Part shown: piece after piece, positions 54,567 to 62,903 of the stretch
Layout: each line of letters opens with the position of its first letter
Position numbering within the stretch: position 1 is the stretch's first letter
NCBI RefSeq assembly: GCF_015330125.1
Contig: NZ_JADDXR010000002.1
Location: 1,302,001 to 1,366,000, forward strand
Direction: 5' to 3'
Length of the DNA stretch: 64,000 nucleotides
DNA from: Zobellia nedashkovskayae
GTDB lineage: Bacteria > Bacteroidota > Bacteroidia > Flavobacteriales > Flavobacteriaceae
Notes under the pieces: model-generated
The model's input: the letters and a program-made list of their open reading frames with translations, nothing else
Database searches by the model: none
Told to the model about the DNA's origin: nothing
Made by a program: the position numbers and the translations under genes

Positions 54567-54574
54567 CAAAAATA
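54567..54574 (-). promoter_or_regulatory. Predicted promoter -7 element for purD
   Basis: The minus strand reads TATTTTTG, an exact TAnnTTTG match, 15 bp before the purD ATG; it is followed by GCGCAAA, as at the atpB promoter. No TTTG is found at the -33 distance. Confidence 0.5.
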
Positions 54575-54707
54575 CGTTTTGAAGTGGAATTTTAGGTATT
54601 GAAAATATATTATTGACGGAAAAGTTCTCAAAGACCTCGTAATAGATAAAAACTTAACTACTATAAACTGTAGAGAACAGCATTTAAAAAACTTGAATTA
54701 ACAAATC

Positions 54708-55898
54708 TTATTCTTCAATATTTTCTTCTTTATCCTCGGGTTTTTGGCGGTCTTTTTTTCTTTTAGAAAGATTAGACTCTTCTACTTTAGATTTTATTCG
54801 ATCAACCTTTCTCTTTATAAGTATCTTTTGCTTTAGGGTCGCAAAATTATAATTGTACTTAAAGAAGATATAACCTAAAACAATAACCACAGAAACCAAC
54901 ATGATTACCATACCCATGTTCTTTGCCGTGCTACCTAATACAATAAACAGCATTACAAAGAGCAAATTAAAACAACCAATAATAAAACTAGCTTGCTTAT
55001 GAGAAAGGCCCCAATAGTCAATTAGGACATGATGCGTATGATTACGATCAGGTGAAAACGGACCTTTTTTGTTTGCTATTCGAATAGTAAATACTCTAGC
55101 CGTATCAAAAAGTGGAACAATCAAGATACTAATAGCAATCAACGGAGCATTTTCAAGAAGAAAAGGTAACTCTGTATATGATGTTGGCCTTAAGGCCAAG
55201 AATTTCAAAGTCAGAATGCTAATAATCAAACCAACCATTAGCGACCCCGTATCTCCCATGAAAATCTTTTTATCCGAAGACAAATTGAAGCCCAAAAATG
55301 CCATAAGGCTAGCATTCATAGTGATACTAATCAGTGCAAAAAAATACTCTCCAGTCATATAAAATATGGTGGTGTAAATTACCATTATTACAATACCCAC
55401 AACGGATGCTAAGCCATCTATACCATCAATAAGATTATAAGAGTTTATAATAGTGAGCATCATAAACCCAGCAATAATCAAGTATAAATAGTATGGTATT
55501 TCATTTATATTCAAAAATCCGTTAAGGGAGTGTATGGTAAAACTAGGGTTAATAAGAATAAAAATTATAGCAAACACTTGAGCCAAAAGTTTGGCGCCAG
55601 GGGAAATCACTACTAAATCATCTTTTAGTCCAATTATAAAGAGTATCGTAAGTGCGGGTATTATGTACATTGCCTCATCGAATAAATCACGATCCCTTAT
55701 AACGAAAAGAGCTAACACGAGTACGTAAAAAAATGCAACCCCTCCTAAAGTCGGAGTTCTAGAAGAGTGGGAACTACGGTGGTCAGGGTCATCCATTAAC
55801 CGCTTATGTTCAACTACACCTATAATTTTTGGTATTGTTAAATAAGTGAGAAGAAAAGCTCCTATAAATAATGATATGGCAGTTTCTAGAAAAAACAA
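54708..55898 (-). CDS. Undecaprenyl-phosphate sugar-1-phosphate transferase (WecA/MraY family)
   Basis: The 396-residue polytopic protein starts lipid-linked saccharide synthesis by moving a sugar-1-phosphate to undecaprenyl phosphate. The family motifs are present: LMDDPDHRSSHSSRTPTLGG (about 35-54), NSYNLIDGIDGLA (about 152-164), GDTGSLMVGL (about 217-226) and RNHTHHVLID with the HHVL metal site (about 291-300). About 11 membrane segments are seen and the C-terminus is long, charged and cytosolic (after about 350). It is downstream of the glycosyltransferases in one strand and likely makes their acceptor. Confidence 0.93.
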   Translation of the reverse strand: MFFLETAISLFIGAFLLTYLTIPKIIGVVEHKRLMDDPDHRSSHSSRTPTLGGVAFFYVLVLALFVIRDRDLFDEAMYIIPALTILFIIGLKDDLVVISPGAKLLAQVFAIIFILINPSFTIHSLNGFLNINEIPYYLYLIIAGFMMLTIINSYNLIDGIDGLASVVGIVIMVIYTTIFYMTGEYFFALISITMNASLMAFLGFNLSSDKKIFMGDTGSLMVGLIISILTLKFLALRPTSYTELPFLLENAPLIAISILIVPLFDTARVFTIRIANKKGPFSPDRNHTHHVLIDYWGLSHKQASFIIGCFNLLFVMLFIVLGSTAKNMGMVIMLVSVVIVLGYIFFKYNYNFATLKQKILIKRKVDRIKSKVEESNLSKRKKDRQKPEDKEENIEE

Positions 55899-55909
55899 AT
55901 CTTAAAATT

Positions 55910-56665
55910 TTAAGTATTCCATTTAATAAAGTACTTTACAATTGAGCTTAAATGTATCAAGAGCAGCTTAGGTTTTTTCTTAGAATCATAGGCCGAATGA
56001 TGATAAACAGTTACTAAGGGGTAATACAAAACATTATATCCTGCTTCATGAACCTTTCTGCATATGTCCAAATCCTCCATATACATAAAATATCGTTCGT
56101 CAAACCCTTTAATCTTAGTAAAAACATTGGTATCAAAAACCTGAAAACATCCAGAAACAGCCTCTACATTCATTGGTTTATCCAGCGGCCCGTTAAGGTA
56201 ATTTCCTTTCTTGAACGTGTCTTTGAATATATTTTTAATTCCAGGAATCCTTCTTAAAAAAAAATCATAGATTTTGGGGAATCTACGAATAGATAATTGA
56301 AAACTACCATCAGGATAAAGTATTTTGGGAGCAATAATTCCTACTTTATCTCTATTCACTATTTCCTTTATTAACTGAGGAATGGTGTTGGGCTCAAAAT
56401 ATGCGTCTGGATTCAAAATTAAATGAAATTTAGATTTTGCCTCCAACTCCTCCAAAATCCAGTTGTGTCCTTTACCGAATCCAATATTTTTACCCGTATG
56501 AATATATGTTATTTCATCGGAGACAAAACACGTTCTAAACGCATCTGTTTCACTATTATCTACTAAATATAGCCTTTTCTCGAGCGGTACGGACAAAAAA
56601 CTATCGACTGCCTGCCTAAGCACTTTTTCGTTATTATTATAGAGAACTATCGCCGCCGTTAGCAT
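55910..56665 (-). CDS. Glycosyltransferase family 2 (rhamnosyltransferase-like)
   Basis: The 251-residue protein has a GT-A fold without membrane helices: TAAIVLYNNNEKVLRQAVDSFL at the start, HLILNPDAYFEPNT with the DxD-like NPDAY motif, and MYMEDLDICRKVHEAGYNV near residues 193-211, the WbbL-type signature. It likely adds a rhamnose or similar sugar. It overlaps the O-antigen ligase-like gene by 29 bp and precedes the WecA-type gene by 11 bp. Confidence 0.9.
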   Translation of the reverse strand: MLTAAIVLYNNNEKVLRQAVDSFLSVPLEKRLYLVDNSETDAFRTCFVSDEITYIHTGKNIGFGKGHNWILEELEAKSKFHLILNPDAYFEPNTIPQLIKEIVNRDKVGIIAPKILYPDGSFQLSIRRFPKIYDFFLRRIPGIKNIFKDTFKKGNYLNGPLDKPMNVEAVSGCFQVFDTNVFTKIKGFDERYFMYMEDLDICRKVHEAGYNVLYYPLVTVYHHSAYDSKKKPKLLLIHLSSIVKYFIKWNT

Positions 56666-57911
56666 GTATTCGGTTTAAGTAAAGATGGGAAATAAAGATA
56701 CTGTTAAAAATTGCAAAGAACAATATACCGTGGTTGCGGCTTAAAACATTTTCAAAAAGCATACTCGAAATTACAATAATTAAGAAGGAGCCGTACAATA
56801 TATTCTTACTACTTATTGCAATTCCAATAAAAACATAAAACATATAAAGTAGAGCAAAAAAAGCAATTAGACCACCCACTAAGTAAACGTGTAAAAAGTA
56901 GCTGTGAGAGTTGTATTCATCTAGTTGGTATACATTTGTATCATACCGTGAATAACACCTGTTTAATTGGTCTTGAACATCACCTATACCAACACCCCAT
57001 ATTGAGTTCATTCTAATTAAATCTGCAGCACATTGGTATATGCCCACTCGTATATTTATTGAATTATGGCGTTTACCAATTGGTGGAGCTAATTCGGTCT
57101 GCTTGAATTCATCTATGAGTCTAGATGAAATGAATTTAACTTTGGTTAGGCCGAAGGCAATTACGCCCATAAGAGCAATACTAAAAATTAATTTTTGATT
57201 GGTTTTTTTCATCCTTATTAGCCAAAAAAAAGAAAGAAAACCTAGCGACAAAATTGCGATTCTTGAAGATAGCAGTACAATTGTAAAGAGAAATAAAGTA
57301 ATTGCTAAAACAATTATTACCCTGTATATTATTGAGTTACTGATTTTGAAATGGTAAAAAGCAATGCATATAGCAAAGCAATACCATAACGAAATATATG
57401 TTGGATGCAATGCTTCGAATTTTAGTAATAAAACCGCCTCACGAAATGGCATATTGTAGAAGCTTATTTGATCAAGACTATTGAAAAGCTCTAGTTGAAT
57501 AAAATTGTATTGGAGATATATTACATGTAACAAACACCCCACAAAAAAAAATTTACAGAGATTGAACATTTCCCTTTTTGAAAGACCATTCATAAAAAAG
57601 AACAGTAGTAAGGGAAAAATAATCATGGGTAGAATATGCTGCAAACCCTTTACACCAAATGAAATATTATCAGTATATACTAAACTCATGACAAAAGGAA
57701 AAAACAATAACGTAGCTTTAAAAAAAACAGTTTTATTAGCAGATAACCTAGAGCGAAAAGAGATTCTACTATCAGTGTCTTTTAAACTTTCATAAAATGA
57801 TGCTAGAGCTAGAATAATAATTGCATACGAATTCCAATGAACTTGGTACAAAGGAAAAAGAACTACTAGGCAAAGGGCCCAATAGCTTAATTTTAAATTA
57901 CCGATTCTCAT
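56637..57911 (-). CDS. O-antigen ligase/polymerase-like protein (first of two)
   Basis: The 424-residue protein has about 11-12 membrane segments and a large extracytosolic loop with the Wzy_C/RfaL-type signature (GVGIGDVQDQLNRCY and NSHSYFLHVYLVGGLIAF). Such proteins polymerise repeat units or ligate O-chains on the periplasmic side. It overlaps a glycosyltransferase gene at each end (14 and 29 bp). A second protein of this type lies at 59666-60961. Confidence 0.87.
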   Translation of the reverse strand: MRIGNLKLSYWALCLVVLFPLYQVHWNSYAIIILALASFYESLKDTDSRISFRSRLSANKTVFFKATLLFFPFVMSLVYTDNISFGVKGLQHILPMIIFPLLLFFFMNGLSKREMFNLCKFFFVGCLLHVIYLQYNFIQLELFNSLDQISFYNMPFREAVLLLKFEALHPTYISLWYCFAICIAFYHFKISNSIIYRVIIVLAITLFLFTIVLLSSRIAILSLGFLSFFWLIRMKKTNQKLIFSIALMGVIAFGLTKVKFISSRLIDEFKQTELAPPIGKRHNSINIRVGIYQCAADLIRMNSIWGVGIGDVQDQLNRCYSRYDTNVYQLDEYNSHSYFLHVYLVGGLIAFFALLYMFYVFIGIAISSKNILYGSFLIIVISSMLFENVLSRNHGILFFAIFNSIFISHLYLNRIHANGGDSSL

Positions 57912-59013
57912 TCTCTAAAATCAAATTAAACAATTCAGGCCAACCTTCGGTAAAAGGTTGCCTAACATCTACCTTTCGATTTTTTACAAAAATAGGCTGG
58001 TTTTCAAGAATGCCAATCATTTTTGATTTTAACTCTTCTGGATTATTAATATCAAAAAAACTTACTTTATCGTAATTACCTAGAGTTTCTTTAGCGTACG
58101 GCAAATTAGCGAGTAAAATTGGCTTTCCTGTAGATTTAAACTCGGTAATCGGTAGTCCCCAAGTTTCAAGTTTTGATGAAAATATCAAACAATCTGCTTT
58201 AGTATAGTAATTCTCAACCTCATCTCTAGATAAAAGACCTAAAAAAACAATGCCAGGCAGATGCTTATACTTATTTACAATTTCAGTTGCATAGCTATTG
58301 AGTTCTAAGTTCAGCGTTAGATAAACCTTTATCTGATTACGATAACCTTCGGACATTAATGAGTACGCTTCACAAATAATTTCAAAATTTTTGAAAGGTC
58401 TAGGAAAGCTTGGATAAAAGAACTCCAATGGTTTATTTGACGTATCTACACCTATTTGATATTGATCTTTATCCAAACTATTAATGACCACATGTGGATA
58501 GGCAACAATTACATTGCTTAAGCTCCAATTACTAATAAAATAGTCTCTAAGCCAACTTTGTTGAACAATAACATAAGTATTCTTTTTAATATTAATACCG
58601 TATAAATATTTATAAAACTTAGAAAAAAGGTAGGCTTTCGTATTTTTATACCAATCTGTTTTTTTTGATTCGTAAAAAGGAGAAGGGTTATGACAATAGA
58701 CGAACCTATTCTTACATTTTACATTAGGGGACATGTCGTGTAATGAAACCCAAAAATCTGGTTTTAGTTTAATGGATAAAAAGTAAAAATAGATGTACTC
58801 ATAATACATGCGTATTAACCAAGACTTTTTAGAATAAGGAAATGCGATCAATTCAATATTGTCAAACGACAGCAATTCTTTACTATTAACAAGTGCAATA
58901 ACTCTATAATTCGCAGCAAAATTCTGAGACAACTCAGCCAAACTTTCTTTTAAAATGGACAAGGGGCCACCAGAAGTAAAATTAATTGCCGATACTACAA
59001 TTGTCTTCTTCAT
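57898..59013 (-). CDS. Glycosyltransferase (GT-B, family 4-like)
   Basis: The 371-residue protein has a GT-B fold: FTSGGPLSILKESLAEL near the start and the C-terminal nucleotide-sugar site LEFFYPSFPRPFKNFEIICEAY, then LIFSSKLETWGLPITEFKSTGKPILLANLPYAKET with the E-x7-E motif. Sugar specificity unknown. It is within the minus-strand polysaccharide operon, followed by a 14-bp overlap with the ligase gene. Confidence 0.9.
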   Translation of the reverse strand: MKKTIVVSAINFTSGGPLSILKESLAELSQNFAANYRVIALVNSKELLSFDNIELIAFPYSKKSWLIRMYYEYIYFYFLSIKLKPDFWVSLHDMSPNVKCKNRFVYCHNPSPFYESKKTDWYKNTKAYLFSKFYKYLYGINIKKNTYVIVQQSWLRDYFISNWSLSNVIVAYPHVVINSLDKDQYQIGVDTSNKPLEFFYPSFPRPFKNFEIICEAYSLMSEGYRNQIKVYLTLNLELNSYATEIVNKYKHLPGIVFLGLLSRDEVENYYTKADCLIFSSKLETWGLPITEFKSTGKPILLANLPYAKETLGNYDKVSFFDINNPEELKSKMIGILENQPIFVKNRKVDVRQPFTEGWPELFNLILENENR

Positions 59014-59049
59014 CTAAATTTTAATCAACTCTTGTATAATAAGATTCTA

Positions 59050-59691
59050 TTATTTTTTAATTAGAACCCATTTAGAGGTTTCCGAATCATACCTTTTTAT
59101 AGGTCTTGCAGGAGCACCTGCAATTATTTGGTTCTTTTCAAAAACTCCAGAAACAACTGAATTTGCTCCAACAATACATCCTTCACCAATTTTAGTTCCC
59201 GGAAGAATAGAAACATTTTCACCCAACCAAGTGTTATCTCCAATAAAAATAGGTTCTGCTATACATTTCCGGTCTTTTGGTGCCAATAAGGGACTATCCT
59301 GTACCTCTCCCTTGTAATTGCCATGATTATGGTCAATAATTAGAACATTACTAGCTATTAGAACATTATCACCTAATTGTACCTTAGCTATTACACCTAT
59401 GTGAACGTTAAAATTCAAACTTACATTATTCCCTATAATGAGTTCTGGAGTGCCCATTTTAGAGTGAATTTCTGATCTCACAAAACTTTCATCTAAAACC
59501 TCTAGTCTTAGATTAGGCCCTGATCTAAAATTCTCGCCAAAAGAGATATGCTTTTTTCCGACAATGTACGCAGGTTGCCTTATAAGTCGAACTGCTGAGG
59601 GAAATAAAAGCTTGCTGAAAACCATATCTCTTATCAAACGACATACGTCAAGAAAATAATAATTTTTAAAAAGTCTTATAATCTCTTTCAT
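59050..59691 (-). CDS. Hexapeptide-repeat (LbH) acyltransferase
   Basis: The 213-residue protein has left-handed beta-helix hexapeptide repeats (about 80-190): IGNNVSLNFNVHIGV, VLIASNVLIIDHNHG, IGDNTWLGENVSILPGTKIGEGCIVGANSVVSGVF, ending GAPARPIKRY, the usual acetyltransferase ending. It probably acetylates a sugar of the polysaccharide, like WcaF. Its start overlaps the polymerase gene by 26 bp. Confidence 0.92.
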   Translation of the reverse strand: MKEIIRLFKNYYFLDVCRLIRDMVFSKLLFPSAVRLIRQPAYIVGKKHISFGENFRSGPNLRLEVLDESFVRSEIHSKMGTPELIIGNNVSLNFNVHIGVIAKVQLGDNVLIASNVLIIDHNHGNYKGEVQDSPLLAPKDRKCIAEPIFIGDNTWLGENVSILPGTKIGEGCIVGANSVVSGVFEKNQIIAGAPARPIKRYDSETSKWVLIKK

Positions 59692-60961
59692 TCTCTACAA
59701 TAGCATTTTTCAAATAATAATATAACAGTAAAAATAAAACAAACCCCAACGATGTATAATGCCCTTGTCTTAAAAGGCGTATAAGTACTAATACAAAAAT
59801 ACCATTACTTACTGCCCACAAAAAACCAGATCCATTAGCAACTACATTAAATCGCACCCTTTTATTGTAAAGGTAAAGACAAAAAAAGAAAAGTCCGATT
59901 AAACCTGTTTCCGCCAATAGGCGAAAGAGCAGACTGTTCGCATCTTTTTTATTCAATTGATAACGTTCTCTAACAGGAGATTCTGGAATTACTTGAGTTA
60001 TATATTTATCATAATCATATTCATAAGAACCTAAACCAGTACCCCAAAATGGGTTTGTATAAAATGTCTTTTGAGTAACTCTAAAATTACTATAAAGCGC
60101 ATATGTACTTAAGTTTGTCTTATTAATATCGGCAGTAGTAGGGTACTCTTTAAAGAAAAGTTCAATAGAATCGTCTACTCGTTCTTTTACATCAGGCATT
60201 TGATAGAGAAAAAAGCTTGTAATTGGCACCAATAGTATCAAAACAGCTAGATAGTGCGGCTTTTTTAGTATTGGGAACTTACCAAACACGATGATTAATA
60301 ACGATATTAACAAGCCTATGAAACCAACGGACGACACCGAAAGTAAAAAAGCGATCAAAATTAATAGTGCTTGAAATCTGCTTATGGTTTTATGTATATT
60401 GAAAAATCTAGCTAATGCTACAAATAAAGCTGGCATCATGGCATAAACCAAAAAAGAAGGCTCTTGAAACCAAGCTTGAGCCCGATTTTGAATGAATGAA
60501 AAATTTCCCATTTCAAAACCTAGATATGAGAAATCTGCTCCATAGTGAAACCCTATCATTAAGGAGGCAAATTGCACGAAAACAACTAAAACAAGAATAT
60601 TTATTATTGAAAAATAATCTTTTAAAATCTTTTCAAGGTTAAAGCTATATGCATTTAATAACAGATAAGAAAAGAGAACGTTTAAGCCTAACAAGACTAT
60701 TTGTTTTATGTAACCTGAAATACCCCCTCCATTTATCAAGGGCACTAAAAAGAGTGCGACCACAACTATACTAGTAGTTACAATCACACTTACTGTAATT
60801 CTTAACTTGCGGTAGGAAAAGATATAATAAATAATAAAAGCAAAGTAAATCAGGTAATTAAGCCGAAAATCAAAACCTAAATTGAGCGGTAGGTAAAGGT
60901 TATCCAGAAAAACGAAAAAAAAAGCCAATTTGTTGATAAAATCTCGCATATATTGACTCAT
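59666..60961 (-). CDS. O-antigen polymerase-like protein (second of two, Wzy)
   Basis: The 431-residue protein has about 11-12 membrane segments and a long loop with a Wzy_C-like signature (GTGLGSYEYDYDKYI and LLAETGLIGLFFFCLYLY). It probably joins repeat units at the periplasmic face. It overlaps the upstream GT2 gene by 4 bp (ATGA) and the acyltransferase gene by 26 bp. An ATG four codons later is another possible start. Confidence 0.87.
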   Translation of the reverse strand: MSQYMRDFINKLAFFFVFLDNLYLPLNLGFDFRLNYLIYFAFIIYYIFSYRKLRITVSVIVTTSIVVVALFLVPLINGGGISGYIKQIVLLGLNVLFSYLLLNAYSFNLEKILKDYFSIINILVLVVFVQFASLMIGFHYGADFSYLGFEMGNFSFIQNRAQAWFQEPSFLVYAMMPALFVALARFFNIHKTISRFQALLILIAFLLSVSSVGFIGLLISLLIIVFGKFPILKKPHYLAVLILLVPITSFFLYQMPDVKERVDDSIELFFKEYPTTADINKTNLSTYALYSNFRVTQKTFYTNPFWGTGLGSYEYDYDKYITQVIPESPVRERYQLNKKDANSLLFRLLAETGLIGLFFFCLYLYNKRVRFNVVANGSGFLWAVSNGIFVLVLIRLLRQGHYTSLGFVLFLLLYYYLKNAIVENERDYKTF

Positions 60962-61725
60962 TGATAACTCAAAACTCTTTTAACACCATGTTTTAAATGA
61001 GCCATATAATAATCTAGTGTTGCAATTGTTTTAGATAAACCCCCTGAAGTAGTTTTTGCTTTATATGTTTCCTTAAAAGCTTTTACTACTAAATTATTAC
61101 TTATCCCCCCAGCTTCCATATGAACAGTTGTCTTATATATTTTTAGAGTTCTTAATTCACTTTTTGCCCTAAGCAGCAATTCGTAATCGCCACAAATTTT
61201 ATAATTGGTATCAAAATGTCCATACTCAGCAAAATACAGTCTGTTATGAAAAGATCCAACATGCGCTATGCACATATAACGCTGAAATTTTTTCCATGAC
61301 CAAACCCCATCAATTGTCATAATCTTTACCTTACCTTTTACATAATCAACATTTGAATACAGAAGATGAGGTGCATTCTCTTTCGGTAAAGAAATAATTG
61401 ATTCTTGATATTGTGTTAATGCATCCGGTAGGTATATATCATCCGATCCTAAAAAAGAAATCCAATCGCCAGTTACTAGTTTCAGACCCTTGTTCCAAGC
61501 ATCGTAAATACCGCCATCGGGTTCTGAAAGCCATTCAAAGGAAATCTTTCCTGTTTTAAATTTCGGCTCATACTCCTTTATTATATGTATTGTTTCATCA
61601 TTTGAGCCGCCATCTACAACGACACACTCAAACGTACTAATTTGTTGGTCCAAAAGTGAGTCTAATGTGCGCCGTAACGTTTTTTCGCTATTAAAAGTTG
61701 CTATTATTACGGATAAGCTTATCAT
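60958..61725 (-). CDS. Glycosyltransferase family 2 (WcaA-like)
   Basis: The 255-residue GT-A protein starts SLSVIIATFNSEKTLRRTLDSLL and has CVVVDGGSNDETI, SEPDGGIYDAWNKGLKLVTGDWISFLGSDDIY (DxD-type metal site SDD) and CGDYELLLRAKSELRTL, the pattern of GT2 enzymes of colanic acid and capsule loci. Sugar specificity unknown. Confidence 0.92.
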   Translation of the reverse strand: MISLSVIIATFNSEKTLRRTLDSLLDQQISTFECVVVDGGSNDETIHIIKEYEPKFKTGKISFEWLSEPDGGIYDAWNKGLKLVTGDWISFLGSDDIYLPDALTQYQESIISLPKENAPHLLYSNVDYVKGKVKIMTIDGVWSWKKFQRYMCIAHVGSFHNRLYFAEYGHFDTNYKICGDYELLLRAKSELRTLKIYKTTVHMEAGGISNNLVVKAFKETYKAKTTSGGLSKTIATLDYYMAHLKHGVKRVLSYQ

Positions 61726-61741
61726 ACAAATATTTGGAGTT

Positions 61742-62878
61742 TTATTTGTTACAAACTCTATTGTAGAGCTCTATAATGTTACTTGTATTTGTTGTAGACA
61801 AAAACCTGCCAATTGTATCTTTATAAGCTGCACTACCCATATCCTTCAGTATTGATCTTTCATTGATAACCTCGTAAATGTAATTAGCTAGTTCTTCATG
61901 ATTTCCGGGAGAATACAAATAACCTGTAACCCCATTCTTTATAATCTCAGGGTTAGCCCCCGAATTGGAAGCGATAACCGGAATTTTTCTAGCCATATAC
62001 TCTACAGTAACCCTTCCAAAAGCTTCTCTTTTAGAACATACAATTCCAAGGTCGAAACCTTTCAACAAATTATCTATATTATTTACATAACCAAAGAACT
62101 TAACATGATTGCTCAATCCGTTTTTTTCAACAAAATCAACTAACGACGGATAATAATCGTCCGGGCCATCACCAATAAAATTTAACATGAAGTTGGATTC
62201 CTTTTTTTCTTTTAACAGATATAAGCAAGCCAAAATCGCCTCCATTTGATTCTTGTTTTCAGTTATAACTCCGGTAAAGCACAATTGTAACGGTCTGTTT
62301 TCGTTGTTTTTCTTTACTAAATCCGGCTCAACTTCTACTCCGTTGTAAATAACTTCGATTTTATCAGGGTTTATATAATCTTTATAATACTCTTTTATAG
62401 CTTTTGAAATAGCAATTACCACTGTTGCGTTGCGAGTAAAAAACTTACCCGCTTTAACAATACCTTGAAAATACTCCGCATTAAAATCTGGCTTTCCAAA
62501 TTCACGAATATGCCAAATATGGGGCCTGTTCATTTTCTTTGATAAATATCCTCCCAGATTGCAAATACTTGTGTTGGTATGAATAATATCAAAATGGTTT
62601 TTTCTTAAATTTAAAGCAATGAGCGGGAATTGGCAACAATTCAGAAAATGCTTTATTGCTGCCTTAAACCAAGTACTATTAATATCCTGCCAGTTATAGA
62701 ACTTATATATTTTATAAGGTATTTTATTTTTAACCAATTCCTTAACAACGGTTCCATGCATTGGTATAATGACCAATGGTTCTACATCATGTAGCTCCCG
62801 CAACTCACAAATAAGTTTTAATAAAGACCGGTTAGCCCCATAAAATCCTGCATAATGAGTTATATAAAGAACTTTCAT
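61742..62878 (-). CDS. Glycosyltransferase family 4
   Basis: The start is placed at the ATG at 62876-62878 (MKVLYITHYAGFYGANRS), giving 378 residues; the longer frame adds 25 basic residues that do not fit a GT-B N-terminus. The C-terminal domain has LCFTGVITENKNQMEAILACL, FDLGIVCSKREAFGRVTVEYMARKIPVIASNSGANPEII with the E-x7-E motif, and ends in a helix. It probably adds a sugar to the repeat unit. It lies 25 bp after the pyruvyltransferase gene. Confidence 0.92.
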   Translation of the reverse strand: MKVLYITHYAGFYGANRSLLKLICELRELHDVEPLVIIPMHGTVVKELVKNKIPYKIYKFYNWQDINSTWFKAAIKHFLNCCQFPLIALNLRKNHFDIIHTNTSICNLGGYLSKKMNRPHIWHIREFGKPDFNAEYFQGIVKAGKFFTRNATVVIAISKAIKEYYKDYINPDKIEVIYNGVEVEPDLVKKNNENRPLQLCFTGVITENKNQMEAILACLYLLKEKKESNFMLNFIGDGPDDYYPSLVDFVEKNGLSNHVKFFGYVNNIDNLLKGFDLGIVCSKREAFGRVTVEYMARKIPVIASNSGANPEIIKNGVTGYLYSPGNHEELANYIYEVINERSILKDMGSAAYKDTIGRFLSTTNTSNIIELYNRVCNK

Positions 62879-62903
62879 ATTAAAAGATATTCCCTGTTCA
62901 CTT